Shown: positions 23,108 through 33,935, counted from the first letter of the stretch. The stretch is 64,000 nucleotides of DNA from Diphasiastrum complanatum (GCA_029204225.1 CM055095.1:31262936-31326935); one strand, 5' to 3'. Notes: generated by a model from the letters alone, not told the origin. Numbers and translations: made by a program.

Positions 23108-23585
23108 TGTCATAGGCTTTGGTTCCCTTGATTCCAAATGGTGTAGAGTAATGTTCCTCATCGTCAGTACAACCTGCAACAACATCACCGAGGAGGATAG
23201 CGATAGCAGGGGAGTGAAAGAGGACTTGAGTTGTGTCCCAAGAGTTTATAGCATAAGGCCAAAAAGGTGAGAGAAGGATTCCTCTTGTCCATTACAGGAG
23301 GACAATGCAAGCGGTTGGGGTTGTGAGGCGACTCAGTTCCACAATGAGGCTTGGGTGATAATTGTGTAGGTAAAGCTTCTAAATTTGGCTCTAGGGAACT
23401 GTTTAAGAGTTTTGAAGTATTTAGTCCAAGAAGAATGAGGAGAGGGAGAATCTTGTGGAGCATATCAATTTCTTGGAGGGGGTGAAAGTAGAGGAGGTCT
23501 TTGTTGTCACTTTTCTGGGAGAGAGGAGGATGTTTGTGAAGAATGGGGGTTTGAATATCAATAATTATTCATACCAAAAGGAATC
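23108..23585. other. Unassigned sequence between COPG and retrotransposon block
   Basis: No domain, LTR terminus or primer site was recognised. Confidence 0.35.
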
Positions 23586-25731
23586 TTGAGGGGTATCTTA
23601 TTGTTGTACAAAGGACAAGAATATTATTCTTGTTTTTGGTACTTTAATAGGGGATATACAAATAGAAAAATATTTTTTTCTTTGAGAAATTATTTGATCA
23701 CTTATGATGGAGCCAAGAAAGTGATTCACATGTCCAATGGTGGAGAGTGTGTGATTGAAGGTATTGGTTCAATTCCTATTTGTCTTTCTACTAATAGGAA
23801 AGCAAGACTTGATGGTGTTCTTTACATTCCTTCACTTTCAAAGAATTGAATGTTGGTCAAATGATAGAGAAAGGATACATGGTAAAGTTTGATGGTGATG
23901 CTTGTTTCATTACAAAGAAAGAAATCTTGGTTGCTAGGGGCAATAGACAAGGTAGACTTTTCAAGCTTGATGCTTTTGTTATGGCTAGCAAAAAGGATGG
24001 AATGGAAAAGGAGATTGGTGAATCTTATGCAAAGCTTCCTTATGCTAGATCTAGGTCAAGATCTAATATGCTTCTTGGAGATGTTCATTTTTGTGCTAAC
24101 TTGGCTAGCTATGGGAATAATGATGGTTTTTCAATGGTTTTTCATGGCAAGTGCAAGCATGCAAAAGGTAAGGAAAGAGCTAACTTCATCAATGGAGGTG
24201 ATGAAGGTTCTTCCTTGGAAAAGATTGTTGTTAATGATTTCTTTGATCATGTGGAAAAAATAATGATGCTAGGTGCATGCATGAAGGAAGTGGTTCTTCT
24301 ACATTTTTTTTGTGATGAGTCCAAGAAAGTCATTTGTGTAACAGTGGTGTCACATGTCTTCATAAAGAGAGTAGATCAAATGTTTCTATCATGGGACTTG
24401 GTGAGGGAGATAGTCACAAGTCAAGAGGAAGAGAGTATGTGAAGTGTTCAAAAAAGTAGGATGTACTTTGAATGATGTCATTGTGAATGATAGGAGAATC
24501 ATTATCATATGAGTCATTACCTAAATCATTGAGTAGAAGTGCTTGTTTGGAAAAAAGAGAGTTATTATATCATCCTTATGTTGAAGGTACTAATGATTTT
24601 TTTCATGGCTTGTAATGTCCAAGAGGTTTCTACTTCTTATAATGCAATTATAAAGAGGGAGTCTTGGAAGAGTGGTTCTTGGGAAGATAAAAGACATGTA
24701 TCTCACATCTCTTCATCAACTCAAAGCATTCTATGGTGAATTGTTCACTCATGGTCAAGATAGCAAAAGGTTGGTTGGAGAAGACTACATGGAGCAACTC
24801 GAGAGGCAAATTCTTCAAGGCAAGGGAGATCTCATTGGTGAGCTTATTGAGATTTGCTATGGACTCAAGAGGGATTAGGCTTCATACTCATCTTCACCTA
24901 CTCTACTTCATGCTGGATGGAATTTTTGGAATCTATCTTTTGCTTTATGATGGTGGCATTGTTTTCACTAACTTTAGTGGAAGGTCAAGATCAATCATTG
25001 ATGAAATCTTGTGGGATCTAGATCATATGTTTGAGAGGGAATATTTTCGGAGGTTCAGATTTGAAGATATTCACATGTGCAAAATCTTTGATGTTCAAGT
25101 GGAAGATCAAGCGGTTGATCTTGATGAGCTTCAAAGGGAAAGTAACAATTTGGAGCCAGTCAAGAACATCAAAGGGAAGTCAAGTGGACAAGGCACTTTG
25201 GATCTATTTTTGCAGGTATTTGAAGACTCAAGTAAGATCAAGAGAGCCGCAAGGAAGTGTTGTTCAAGTTTACTTTACTTGTTCTATCTCATGTTTGATC
25301 AATTTCATGTGAATGTGCAAATTGTCAAGATATGGTAAAACTAGTTACATTGTTTTGCATCATTTTGATGTTGGAATTGTACTAGCATTCTTGGCTAGTT
25401 TTTCTGATGGAAATGAATCTAAGGGAGGCTCATTATGTCACTCATTCATTCATAATTTCTCCAGTGTTGAGGATATCTTATGGCAAGATGGCAATGGATG
25501 CTCATTCATGGATTTTCATGGAGGATACATATCAAGGAAGGACAAAGATGGAGGAGACATGGTTGATTACTCACATTTATTGTTTGGTTGCTGTTATTTT
25601 CCAGATGGTCCAAAGTTGGAAGCATGGATGAATCATTGCATTTACATTCTATTTAGTTCTTCATGTTCTAGTTATATCTTGATATGTAAAATTGATGTAA
25701 CCAATAGTGAAGCATCCAATATGGACTCTAT
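23586..25731 (+). pseudogene. Copia element remnant (protease/pre-integrase plus unrecognised extension)
   Basis: 23,680-23,990 encodes the end of a copia protease and the GAG-pre-integrase region (NGGECVIEGIGSIPICLSTN, GDACFITKKEILVARGNRQG), with a frame change at 23,846. Close relatives lie at 53,300-53,640 (minus) and 32,230-32,380 (plus). Downstream, 24,000-25,726 holds long open frames that do not align by eye to integrase or RT: KLPYARSRSRSNMLLGDVHF looks like a diverged HRLPYARS...HSD region, and the rest is unassigned. The 4.1-kb element at 25,732 is inserted here; the remnant resumes at 29,813 and reaches a purine tract and LTR at 29,923. Gag and RT are missing. Confidence 0.75.
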
Positions 25732-26432
25732 TGTGAAGAATTGCCAAAAATTGGCAAATCTAGCTTGATAAAAAACCATGTAGAATAGTGTAAATTGTGT
25801 ACACAAGTGGGTCCCACACATGTGAGGCCATGATGCCACATGGGAAACCCATCCTAATGTAGGTTAGGTCAAGTCAAGAGTTTTGGTCATGTCTATTTGG
25901 TGGTCATCCCTACTTTATAGGACCTACACCTAAGTTTAAGGTGAAAATTTGACCAACTAGCTACCTACCAAGCATAACTCTAGGAAATAGACTAGGGTTT
26001 CATTTTAGGTCAAGGAGAGTGAGTTAACTTCCTTATTACATGCTGGAAATCCACCTAACTTCAAGAAGGAAGTCGAATTTGCTATGTATTCCCTCTCTCC
26101 ATAGTGAGAAGATAGATTATTTTTGGAGCTCATTGGCAATCTCAAGCTAGTTCACTATGTACATTGAGTTTTTGTGATCCAAATGAGACCAAATCAATTT
26201 CTACTTGTTTCTCAGGTTGAAGGCCGTACTACAGCCTGTAGTACACACGTGTGGGCTCGGATTTCAATGTTTATCAATGCTTTTGATTGTTAGTGCTTGT
26301 TGTTTGTCAAATTGCCAATCTAGATCAACTTTTTTGTGTCTAGTTTTTTGATAGATTGTTAAGCAAGCATCCAATCACTCTTGTGGATCTTTTGTAGATC
26401 CATTTATGGTCCTAAAGTACAGTACTTTCACA
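25732..26432 (+). repeat. 5' LTR of the 4.1-kb copia element
   Basis: 701 bp, TG...CA termini, nearly identical to 29,108-29,807. It carries the palindromic word CCGTACTACAGCCTGTAGTA. As the 5' LTR it would hold the element promoter. Confidence 0.95.
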
Positions 26433-26445
26433 TGGTATCAGAGCC
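26433..26445 (+). promoter_or_regulatory. Primer-binding site
   Basis: TGGTATCAGAGCC abuts the 5' LTR exactly; it is the standard copia site complementary to initiator tRNA-Met. Confidence 0.93.
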
Positions 26446-26800
26446 AAGTACAAGAGCATAAGCCATTGATCTAATGCAAATCCATTTTTAGCAAGTTTTG
26501 GTGCTAAAGGCTAGTATTGAGAGGGCAAGCTAGAATCTTGATTTTGGTGAGGAGATTTGATCCCAAACTTGGTAGGGGTCCAAATCCGTACTGTCCACAT
26601 GTGTGGGCACCTCTGAACCTTCATTTAATGCATGGTATTCATTTGATCTAAAAAAATTCAATTTGTGAGCTATTGGTGTAATTTTTGGTGGAGATCCTAG
26701 GATAATCAAATCAAATTTGAGTGAAACACTGCAAGTGTGAGACCTTTGTGAGTTTCAAGTCAATCAAATCTATTTCTTGTTTGTAGAAGTCACTAGTAAG

Positions 26801-27382
26801 ATGGGATCTGCTGGAGCATACCTTCTAGAAGCTAGTGAGAGATTGAATTCTACAAATTATGCTATTTGGAAGGTTAGGGTGGAGTCACTCTTGGTGCTCC
26901 AAGACCTTTATGAGTTCTTGATTGAGGATGAAGATGAACCTCTAGGTGCACAGGAGTTAGCTAGATACAAGAAGAGATCTAGGCTTGCACTTCATTGTGT
27001 GAAGATGAATGTGAGCAATGATTTGTTGAGAGAAGTATCAGCTTGTACTAATGCTAAAGAGGCTTGGGAGTCTTTAAAATCAATCTATGAGTCTAACAAC
27101 ACTTCTAGAGTTCTTATGCTTAGAAATCAAATTTTGCAAAGCATGAGGAGAAGTGAGGAGAGTGCACAGGATTATGTACTCAAAATCAAGTCTCTAAATA
27201 GGGAGTTGGCTTCCATTGGAGAGAAGATTCATGATGAAGAGCTTGTACAAATTGTCCTTAATGGTCTAGGAGATGACTTTGCAAATTTGGTCCAAAGTTT
27301 TGCCATCCAAGACACTTTGCCAACTATAGAAAAACTTCACAGTGTATTAGTGGCTGAAGAGTGTATGCAAAATCTAGGATGA
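26801..27382 (+). CDS. Copia gag (UBN2-type) of the 4.1-kb element
   Basis: 193 codons from ATG at 26,801, starting MGSAGAYLLEASERLNSTNY. It contains the gag signature AIWKVRVESLLVLQDLYEFL and KEAWESLKSIYESNNTSRVL. Gag forms the virus-like particle that packages element RNA. The frame ends at TGA and the zinc-knuckle/protease frame starts in the -1 frame with about 20 nt overlap (27,361-27,382). This could be a frameshift mutation or a gag-pol control point; no canonical slippery heptamer is visible. The same gag start is found, inverted, at 33,316. Confidence 0.88.
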   Translation: MGSAGAYLLEASERLNSTNYAIWKVRVESLLVLQDLYEFLIEDEDEPLGAQELARYKKRSRLALHCVKMNVSNDLLREVSACTNAKEAWESLKSIYESNNTSRVLMLRNQILQSMRRSEESAQDYVLKIKSLNRELASIGEKIHDEELVQIVLNGLGDDFANLVQSFAIQDTLPTIEKLHSVLVAEECMQNLG

Positions 27383-28923
27383 CTTCCTTGTCTTTGCAGG
27401 TTGGTGATGAGAAAGCCAATTTCTCATTCAAGGGCAAAAAGAAAACCAATGGAAAGAAGAAGCATCCAAAGGAGGCCAAAGAAGAGGATGATGCATCAAG
27501 TTCAAAAGACAAGTCAAAGCAAAAATGCTTCTTTTGTGGAAAGAAGGGGCATTATGCATCTGAATGCTACAAGAGGCTAAGAGCACAAGTGGAGGAGGAC
27601 AAACAAGGAAACCTTGCAAAGGAGGAGGAGGATGAAGTAGATGTATTCTTGATGGCATTTACATCCTCACCAACAAGCAATAGCAATTCAAGAGACAATT
27701 GGTGGATCGACAGTGGGGCTAGCTCCCACATGTCTTGTGAAAAGGACTTTTTCTCAACCTTACACTCATTCAATGATGCTAAAAAGTTTGTCTTTACTGC
27801 AAATGATGAAGAGTGTAGGATAGATGGTGTTGGCACCATCTCTTTGTATCTAGAATCCTCAAAATGCATGGATCTAGAAAATGTCCTTTATGTACCATCA
27901 ATCACCAAGAATATGCTTAGTGTTGGTCTACTCTTAGAGAGTGGTTTGGATGTCCACTTTAAGCATGGTGTTTGCTTCATCTTGAAAAATGATGTTTGCA
28001 TTGCAAAGGGATTTAAACATGGAAGATTGTTTAAGTTGGAAGCTAGTGTTGCTTTTGAAAGAATGAGCTTGGCGAAGGAGGAGATCACTCAAGAGGAGAT
28101 CTTGGCAAAGTGTGATCTTGCTTGCATTGAGGAGGAGCATCAAAAGGAGGAAGATCGTGAGGATCAGCCTCAAAGCATGAGAGTTCCAAGGGAGTCCTCA
28201 ATGACAATGGCCGAGTCATCAAATTGCATGCAAATTGTCCATTCAAGTGTGCATCTTGCAAGGGTGGTGAGCATTGGAGAGTCTACTATCTTTGAATACT
28301 TTTTGGAAAGTATTAGTAGACATGAGGTGACTTGTTCCTTACCTTTAAGATCCATGGTGTTTATTACTTTGTATGACAAGACAATGAAATGGGATGCTTT
28401 GAAATCTACATTTGTTGTTGATAAAGCAATTTCATTGGATAACTATTTTTGTAATAGTTTGAATAGAGTCATAAAAGATGAAACATCATTTGCTTTGGAA
28501 ATCTTTGTGTCCACATGCTTTGTGCATGATCATTCCAATGTAAGGACCAAAGATTATCCTATTCCAATGATAGGAATAATGGTAGTGTTTTGCTCTTCAA
28601 ATAGAGATTGTAGAATCTACTTGTTTTCAACCAAAGAATTTGTCAATGGTGGAAATGTGATCTTTCAAGAGTGGAAGATTTGTAAACTTGAAGAAGAACC
28701 TTTGGATCAACACCTTATTCAATTCATTGATGGTTTGGAGTCAACTCAAGTGGAGGAGCAAGCTCAAGACCCGAGGACTCCAAGAAGAACCTTGAGTATC
28801 AAGATGGAGCCATCTAGGCTCAATCATATGGATCAAGCAAGACAAGTTGTCTTTGGCAACATTATTTATGCACTTAATATCTTAATTGATGTATCTTCAA
28901 GTGCACAAAATGCCTTGGAATAG
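27361..28923 (+). CDS. Zinc knuckle-protease polyprotein with diverged integrase remnant
   Basis: 520 codons without a stop. The CCHC knuckle CFFCGKKGHYASEC lies at 27,526-27,567, the protease active site WWIDSGASSHMS near 27,703-27,735, and pre-integrase GRLFKLEAS near 28,023. Beyond this, weak copia integrase echoes remain: IVHSSVH where HSDVH is expected (catalytic Asp lost), FITLYDKTMKW for FVTFIDDYTRFTW, and STKEFVNGGNVIFQEW for the post-integrase motif. It ends near the RT leader motif (RQVVFGNIIYAL). An RT tail fragment, RGGERSFMDIILY, follows at 28,951-29,010. The protease could be active; the integrase should not be. An open frame through such diverged sequence is notable. Confidence 0.8.
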   Translation: MYAKSRMTSLSLQVGDEKANFSFKGKKKTNGKKKHPKEAKEEDDASSSKDKSKQKCFFCGKKGHYASECYKRLRAQVEEDKQGNLAKEEEDEVDVFLMAFTSSPTSNSNSRDNWWIDSGASSHMSCEKDFFSTLHSFNDAKKFVFTANDEECRIDGVGTISLYLESSKCMDLENVLYVPSITKNMLSVGLLLESGLDVHFKHGVCFILKNDVCIAKGFKHGRLFKLEASVAFERMSLAKEEITQEEILAKCDLACIEEEHQKEEDREDQPQSMRVPRESSMTMAESSNCMQIVHSSVHLARVVSIGESTIFEYFLESISRHEVTCSLPLRSMVFITLYDKTMKWDALKSTFVVDKAISLDNYFCNSLNRVIKDETSFALEIFVSTCFVHDHSNVRTKDYPIPMIGIMVVFCSSNRDCRIYLFSTKEFVNGGNVIFQEWKICKLEEEPLDQHLIQFIDGLESTQVEEQAQDPRTPRRTLSIKMEPSRLNHMDQARQVVFGNIIYALNILIDVSSSAQNALE

Positions 28924-29098
28924 ACACATTTATGGAACATCTTGTAAGGGATCCTCTAAGAGGTGGTGAAAGATCCTTCATGGACATCATTCTCTATTGG
29001 AGTCTCAAAAGTTCCTTCTTTGTAGCTGGACTTTTTAGACACTTCTAAAAGCTTTCATTGATCTATCAAGAGAGTTATAAATAGATCAAGCTAAATTT

Positions 29099-29107
29099 GA
29101 GGAGGAG
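29099..29107 (+). promoter_or_regulatory. Polypurine tract of the 4.1-kb element
   Basis: GAGGAGGAG directly precedes the 3' LTR; it is the plus-strand cDNA primer site. Confidence 0.85.
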
Positions 29108-29807
29108 TGTGAAGAATTGCCAAAAATTGGCAAATCTAGCTTGATAAAAAACATGTAGAATAGTGTAAATTGTGTACACAAGTGGGTCCCACACATGTGA
29201 GGCCATGATGCCACATGGGAAACCCATACTAATGTAGGTTAGGTCAAGTCAAGAGAGTTGGTCATGTCTATTTGGTGGTCATCCCTACTTTATAGGACCT
29301 ACACCTAAGTTTAAGGTGAAAATTTGACCAACTAGCTACCTACCAAGCATAACTCTAGGAAATAGACTAGGGTTTCATTTTAGGTCAAGGAGAGTGAGTT
29401 AACTTTCTTATTACATGCTGGAAATCCACCTAACTTCAAGAAGGAAGTCGAATTTGCTATGTATTCCCTCTCTCCATAGTGAGAAGATAGAAAATTTTTG
29501 GAGCTCATTGGCAATCTCAAGCTAGTTCACTATGTACATTGAGTTTTTGTGATCCAAATGAGACCAAATCAATTTCTACTTGTTTCTCAGGTTGAAGGCC
29601 GTACTACAGCCTGTAGTACACACGTGTGGGCTCGGATTTCAATGTTTATCAATGCTTTTGATTGTTAGTGCTTGTTGTTTGTCAAATTGCCAATCTAGAT
29701 CAACTTTTTTGTGTCTAGTTTTTTGATAGATTGTTAAGCAAGCATCCAATCACTCTTGTGGATCTTTTGTAGATCCATTTATGGTCCTAAAGTACAGTAC
29801 TTTCACA
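29108..29807 (+). repeat. 3' LTR of the 4.1-kb copia element
   Basis: 700 bp, the partner of 25,732-26,432, with the same termini and about 99% identity by eye. Confidence 0.95.
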
Positions 29808-29812
29808 TCTAT

Positions 29813-30240
29813 TATCTATATCAATTATGAAAGTAATTATAAAACCATAGAAAGAAGGTCTATTCTTAGAACAGAGATCATTCTTAAGATGGATCAAAGT
29901 TGTGTGGTAAAAGAAGAGGGAGTGTGAAAAATTGTCCACTAGTTAAGTTGTCTAATTTGGCAATTTGGAGGCAACATGAATTTACAACTTAGAGATACAT
30001 TTCCTTACATCAATAAGGACTAAAAATAGTTTCTTTATTATTTTTAGCAAGTATATAGGGGGATTAGGTCAAATTTGGACCTACTTTAATTGGTTAGTAG
30101 AGATACATTGAGTCTAGTCAAGTTAGATCTAGGTTTTTGGCAATTATCTAGAAACTACCATAAGTTGATAAGCTTGAGCAAGATGATCCAAATAGGTCAA
30201 GAGGCTGCAAAACCATGGAACAAACTATGAACGGCCATGT
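29813..30240 (+). repeat. 3' end and LTR of the outer copia remnant
   Basis: After the TCTAT duplication the older host element resumes, and AGAAGAGGGAG at 29,912-29,922 is a purine tract. The LTR starts TGTGAAAAATTGTCCACTAG at 29,923. It resembles LTR starts at 33,727 (minus strand) and 59,191 (plus strand), including TTTGGCAATT. Homology fades in the AT-rich sequence after about 30,240. No 5' partner was found within the window. Confidence 0.65.
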
Positions 30241-31375
30241 ACTGTCTTATCAGGTATGTTATTTCATACATTTTTTTTTATCAACATTTAGTTGCGTAGG
30301 CTATAGCTTTTCTTTATTTACAATTGTATCATGTTGTTAGCTTCAAATATATAAAAGTAAGACAAAAAATAAATAAATTATGTAATTTTGTTGGATTTTC
30401 CTTCAACATACATACTCAATATTGTATGCATAAGGGTTTTCCACCTCATACAAAAAATTTGTTTTTGTACTATTGACTAATAACTATGTATGTCGTTCAT
30501 GGACATGAGTACATGTACGGAATTGTTCTTAATTCTAGACATATAAATCTATAACATAACATTAAATAGTCACATAACAAACAAAGAAAAACTGAATAAA
30601 ATCCTATAAAAACAAGCAACTTCATCATTACATTTAAATAAATCTAAATATATAGAACTATATAACAAAATATTAAGAAATCATATATGATTGTGTTTAT
30701 AAATTTTTCATCACACATAAAAGTTAATGTTATAAAAGACCTATTCGAAAATGACCACCATCATTTAAAAAGAAAATTAATAATTAAACAAAAGCTCTTC
30801 CAAAGTTTTTCGTTTGATACCTTATTACATACGTTGTAAATACAAAATAATCATTGTATTTAATAATCGCAAAAATAATATATTAGTCAAATCCATCTAG
30901 ATTTGACTCGTTCAAAGCAATCTTAATGTACTTTAAATTAGGCATATTAGCATAAATAAAAACATATTTAAAACTATGTAACAAAATATGAAAAAATTAT
31001 GAACTATTGCTAGGCTATTCATCTACAAACGATGTACATAATGTTACATTGGGATTTTTCATTTCATTCCCAAATAAGTTTAATACTACATAATTAAACT
31101 AGCCAGCACAATTACACACACCAGTTACGTGTGCAACGGTTTCTGATTTAGTTGCTATCACGTAGGAACAACACACTATGATAGTACCTTTGAATATATG
31201 AAATTATGTCAAAATATGAACGAATTATGTACTTTTGCTAGGTTTTCTACCAACATACATACATAATATTGTATGTACAAGGTTTTTCCATCTCATACAA
31301 AAAAAAATAATTCCATAGTATTAAACAATTAATAAATATGCACATCGTATATGGACACATTCTATGTGCACATTA
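30241..31375. repeat. AT-rich block with degenerate direct repeats
   Basis: About 120 bp at 30,375-30,490 (CAACATACATACTCAATATT, then CCACCTCATACAAAAAA) returns at 31,235-31,320, and a weaker copy lies at about 30,995-31,080. The block lacks coding domains and may be an old AT-rich element or an LTR relic. Confidence 0.5.
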
Positions 31376-32230
31376 GTTTGTATTAGACACAAGATGATTG
31401 GGCTCTTTGAAAAATCCAGCAAGTTAAGATCCTTAATCATCCTCTTGATCCATATCATCTCTTTTGTGCAATGAGTAAGGGCTTTGTACTCGGCCTCGTT
31501 AGATGACAATGAGATAATGGCTTGTTTTTTTGACATCCATGATATAGCTCCATCACCTATGAAAATACAATGTGCACTTATGGATTTCCTATCCATTCAT
31601 CTCCAGCAAAGTCCGAATCTGAAAAACCATACAAGTTAGGTGATCATCCGTCATACAATATGCCAAAATCTCGAGTTCCCATGATGTATCTCAAAACTCT
31701 TTTTCCTAGCTTCCAATGCTCTTCACTAGGATCTTGCATAAATTGGCTTAATCTACCAACACAATAGCTTAGATCTGGTCTTGTGATGGTTAGATATATA
31801 GGTGAAGCAACTACCTTTCTATAGAGAGTAATGTCCTCGAAGGATCTTTCATTACCTCTTATAGTTAGCTTTACATTTGACTCAATAGGTGTATCACATC
31901 ACTTTGCATCTACCATATGAAATCTTCTTAGAATAGAATTAACATACTTCTCTTGACAAATGAAAGTAGATTGAGAAGATCTAATTACTTCTATTCCTAA
32001 AATGTAATGCAAATGACCAAGATCATGCACCTCAAACTCCTTCTTGAGAGCACTCTTGATATCATCGATTGTTTCCACCACTCAAGGTGATATCATCCAC
32101 ATGTATTAGCAAGATAGTAACATCATTTCTAGCAAATATAAAATATAACGAATGATCATACTCACTCATAACAAAGCTTGGCATACCAACTCCTTGGTGT
32201 TTGCTTAAGACCATACAAACCCTTAAATAA
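31376..32230 (-). pseudogene. Copia RT-RNase H fragment
   Basis: Minus strand: GLYGLKQTPRSWYAKL near 32,220, RT C-terminal DDIKSALKKEFEVHDLGHLH near 32,070, and RNase H MDRKSISAHCIFIGDGAISW with SSNEAEYKALTHCTKEMIWI to about 31,430. It is very close to the minus-strand copy at 43,990-45,000. Several frames are broken, and the 3' end is lost in AT-rich sequence. Confidence 0.85.
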
Positions 32231-32655
32231 AGGTCTTAAAGTGGAGTTTAATGGAGATGCTTGTATGATCAAAAGAAAGGATGTCTTGATTGCAAAAGAG
32301 AAAAGACAAGGGAAGTTATTCAAACTAGATGCTTGTGTTATTGCTAACCAAGTTCGATGTGTGGCAGGTGAGTAAATATCCATGCATGAGGTTTGGCATA
32401 AGAGGATGGGACATCTCAACTTCTTTGTCAAAGTCACATAGACTACCTTATAATAGATCTACAAAGCCTTTTTAAGTTGTACATTCAGATATTCATGGTG
32501 TTACTACTATCAGCAATGGAGGAGCTAAGATGTGTGTCACCTTTATTGATGATTTTAGTAGATTTTGTTGGGTCTATCTCCTAAAGAGCAAGGATGAAGT
32601 GTATGATGTCTTTGTGAAATTCAAGAAGGCAAGGGAGAACCAATTAGAATTGTGA
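32230..32655 (+). pseudogene. Inverted copia protease/integrase block
   Basis: The plus strand encodes GLKVEFNGDACMIKRKDVLI, GKLFKLDACVIANQ and the integrase start ICVTFIDDFSRFCWVYLLKS, ending ...KKARENQLEL. Its neighbours on both sides are minus-strand parts of the same family (RT-RNase H to the left, gag to the right). The block therefore sits in the right place but reversed, as after an internal inversion. Confidence 0.8.
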
Positions 32656-33316
32656 ATCTTGCTCCTCCCTTTGTGCTTGTCATTGACAAAGAGAACTTTG
32701 TCATCTTCAATATGTTTGAGCTTGTTCATCCTCAAGAGTTTATATTCTTGTCTAGCTTCTTCAGAGATAAGAATTTCTTGAAGAGTCTCCAAGTTGGGCA
32801 ACTCCTCCTTGATAGAAAAGGATTGAACAAGGTTATCATAATCTTTTTTCAAGCCATTAAGAATGACTTGTACTAGCTCATCTTGGTTGATTGTGACTCC
32901 AACACAAGCAAGCTCCCTATGAAGATCTTTAACTCTCAATACATAGTTTGAAGCACTCTCCTCACTTCTTTGGAAACTTTGAAATATCTAATTTCTGAGA
33001 GTGAGTATTCTTAAAGTATTCTTAGCTTCATAAATTGCCTTGAGTGCATCCCAAGCTTCTTTAGCAGTGGTGCAAGATCCAATTTCTCTTAAGGTCTCAT
33101 TAACGATCTTCATTTTTATGAAGTGAAGAGCCATTCTAGCTCTCTTCTTAAATTTTTGTACTTCTGTTGTTCTTGAGGCTCCTCCTCAAGTCTTAGTACT
33201 ATTTCCATTACATACTGGAGAATTAGGATAGACTCCATTCTAACCTTCCAGATTGAATAATTGGAGGTGTTCAGTCTTTCACTAGCTTCTAAGAGATATC
33301 CTCCCACAAATGCCAT
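32656..33316 (-). pseudogene. Copia gag, N-terminal part
   Basis: Minus strand starting MAFVGGYLLEASERLNTSNY at 33,316, homologous to the gag at 26,801. SIWKVRMESILILQ is clear, then after frame breaks LACVGVTINQDELVQVILNG and QSFSIKEELPNLETLQEILI. It ends where the inverted block begins. Confidence 0.82.
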
Positions 33317-33727
33317 TAGATGTGAAAAATCCTACTAATGAGCAAACAATATGTTGCTTTCTCTCTCACTATAGGAATCACAAAGGCCGTACTACCAAAT
33401 ACTATGTAAGATCTTGCAACAAAATTTTTGAGATAGATATTAAAATTCCTACCAATGTAATGCAATCTAGATCAACCATTAATGAGCTTGGTTTCCCTCC
33501 ATATCAAAAGCCCTACTAATATTGTGGACAATGTATCTAACATTCAAATTTGAATGTGTCCAAACTTGACTTTCTACTTTTTCTCACTTTCTAAAAGTGG
33601 TAATTCAAATGTCTTTAGACTAATATAACTTTGAAAAGTCAAACTCTAAGTCTAATATGAAAATTGGTCTCAATTGCCAAATAAACAAATATGACCAAAA
33701 TAACAAACTAGTTGACAATTTCTCACA
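33317..33727 (-). repeat. Probable 5' LTR and leader of the rearranged minus-strand copia
   Basis: The minus strand starts TGTGAGAAATTGTCAACTAG at 33,727, matching the LTR start at 29,923 and the LTR at 59,191. The LTR end and primer site could not be placed, so part is probably deleted. Confidence 0.5.
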
Positions 33728-33928
33728 AGACTCCTTCGACTTTTGTCGGAGTCATCTGATATATCGGAGGTTGTCCGATATGTCGAAGCCACTTGTTGAG
33801 CGATTCTCGAGTATTTCTACAGACTGTGTAGAAACACGAATAAAACTGCAGAATTGGATAATAAAATGGATGTAGATTAAAAAATGGATTTTTTGGATGA
33901 ATCACTCCCGATAGTAGAACAATCCACA
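33728..33928 (-). repeat. 3' LTR fragment of another minus-strand copia
   Basis: The minus strand starts TGTGGATTGTTC at 33,928 after the purine tract TAAGGAG. It is cut short at 33,727, where the next LTR begins, which suggests nesting. It contains CTCCGATATATCAGATGACT, close to words at 59,700-59,780. Confidence 0.5.
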
Positions 33929-33935
33929 CTCCTTA

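Larger units (their letters stand above)
25732..29807 (+). mobile_element. Complete non-autonomous copia LTR retrotransposon, 4.1 kb
   Basis: LTRs of 701 bp (25,732-26,432) and 700 bp (29,108-29,807) begin TGTGAAGAATTGCC and end ACTTTCACA. They differ by about six substitutions and one indel by eye, so the insertion is young. A primer site follows the 5' LTR and a purine tract (GAGGAGGAG) precedes the 3' LTR. The 5-bp target duplication TCTAT flanks it at 25,727-25,731 and 29,808-29,812. The interior encodes gag, zinc knuckle and protease, a strongly diverged integrase-like region, and only a few residues of RT. It must depend on an autonomous relative for reverse transcription and probably integration. 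Confidence 0.95.

Noticed and set aside
24733-25338. Independent host gene in the 201-codon plus-strand frame
   Set aside because: It lies inside a copia remnant, overlaps other open frames, and has no recognisable domain or splice structure.
27361-27382. Programmed -1 frameshift between gag and the next frame of the 4.1-kb element
   Set aside because: The frames do overlap, but no canonical X-XXY-YYZ slippery heptamer or downstream pseudoknot could be seen. A simple mutation is equally likely.
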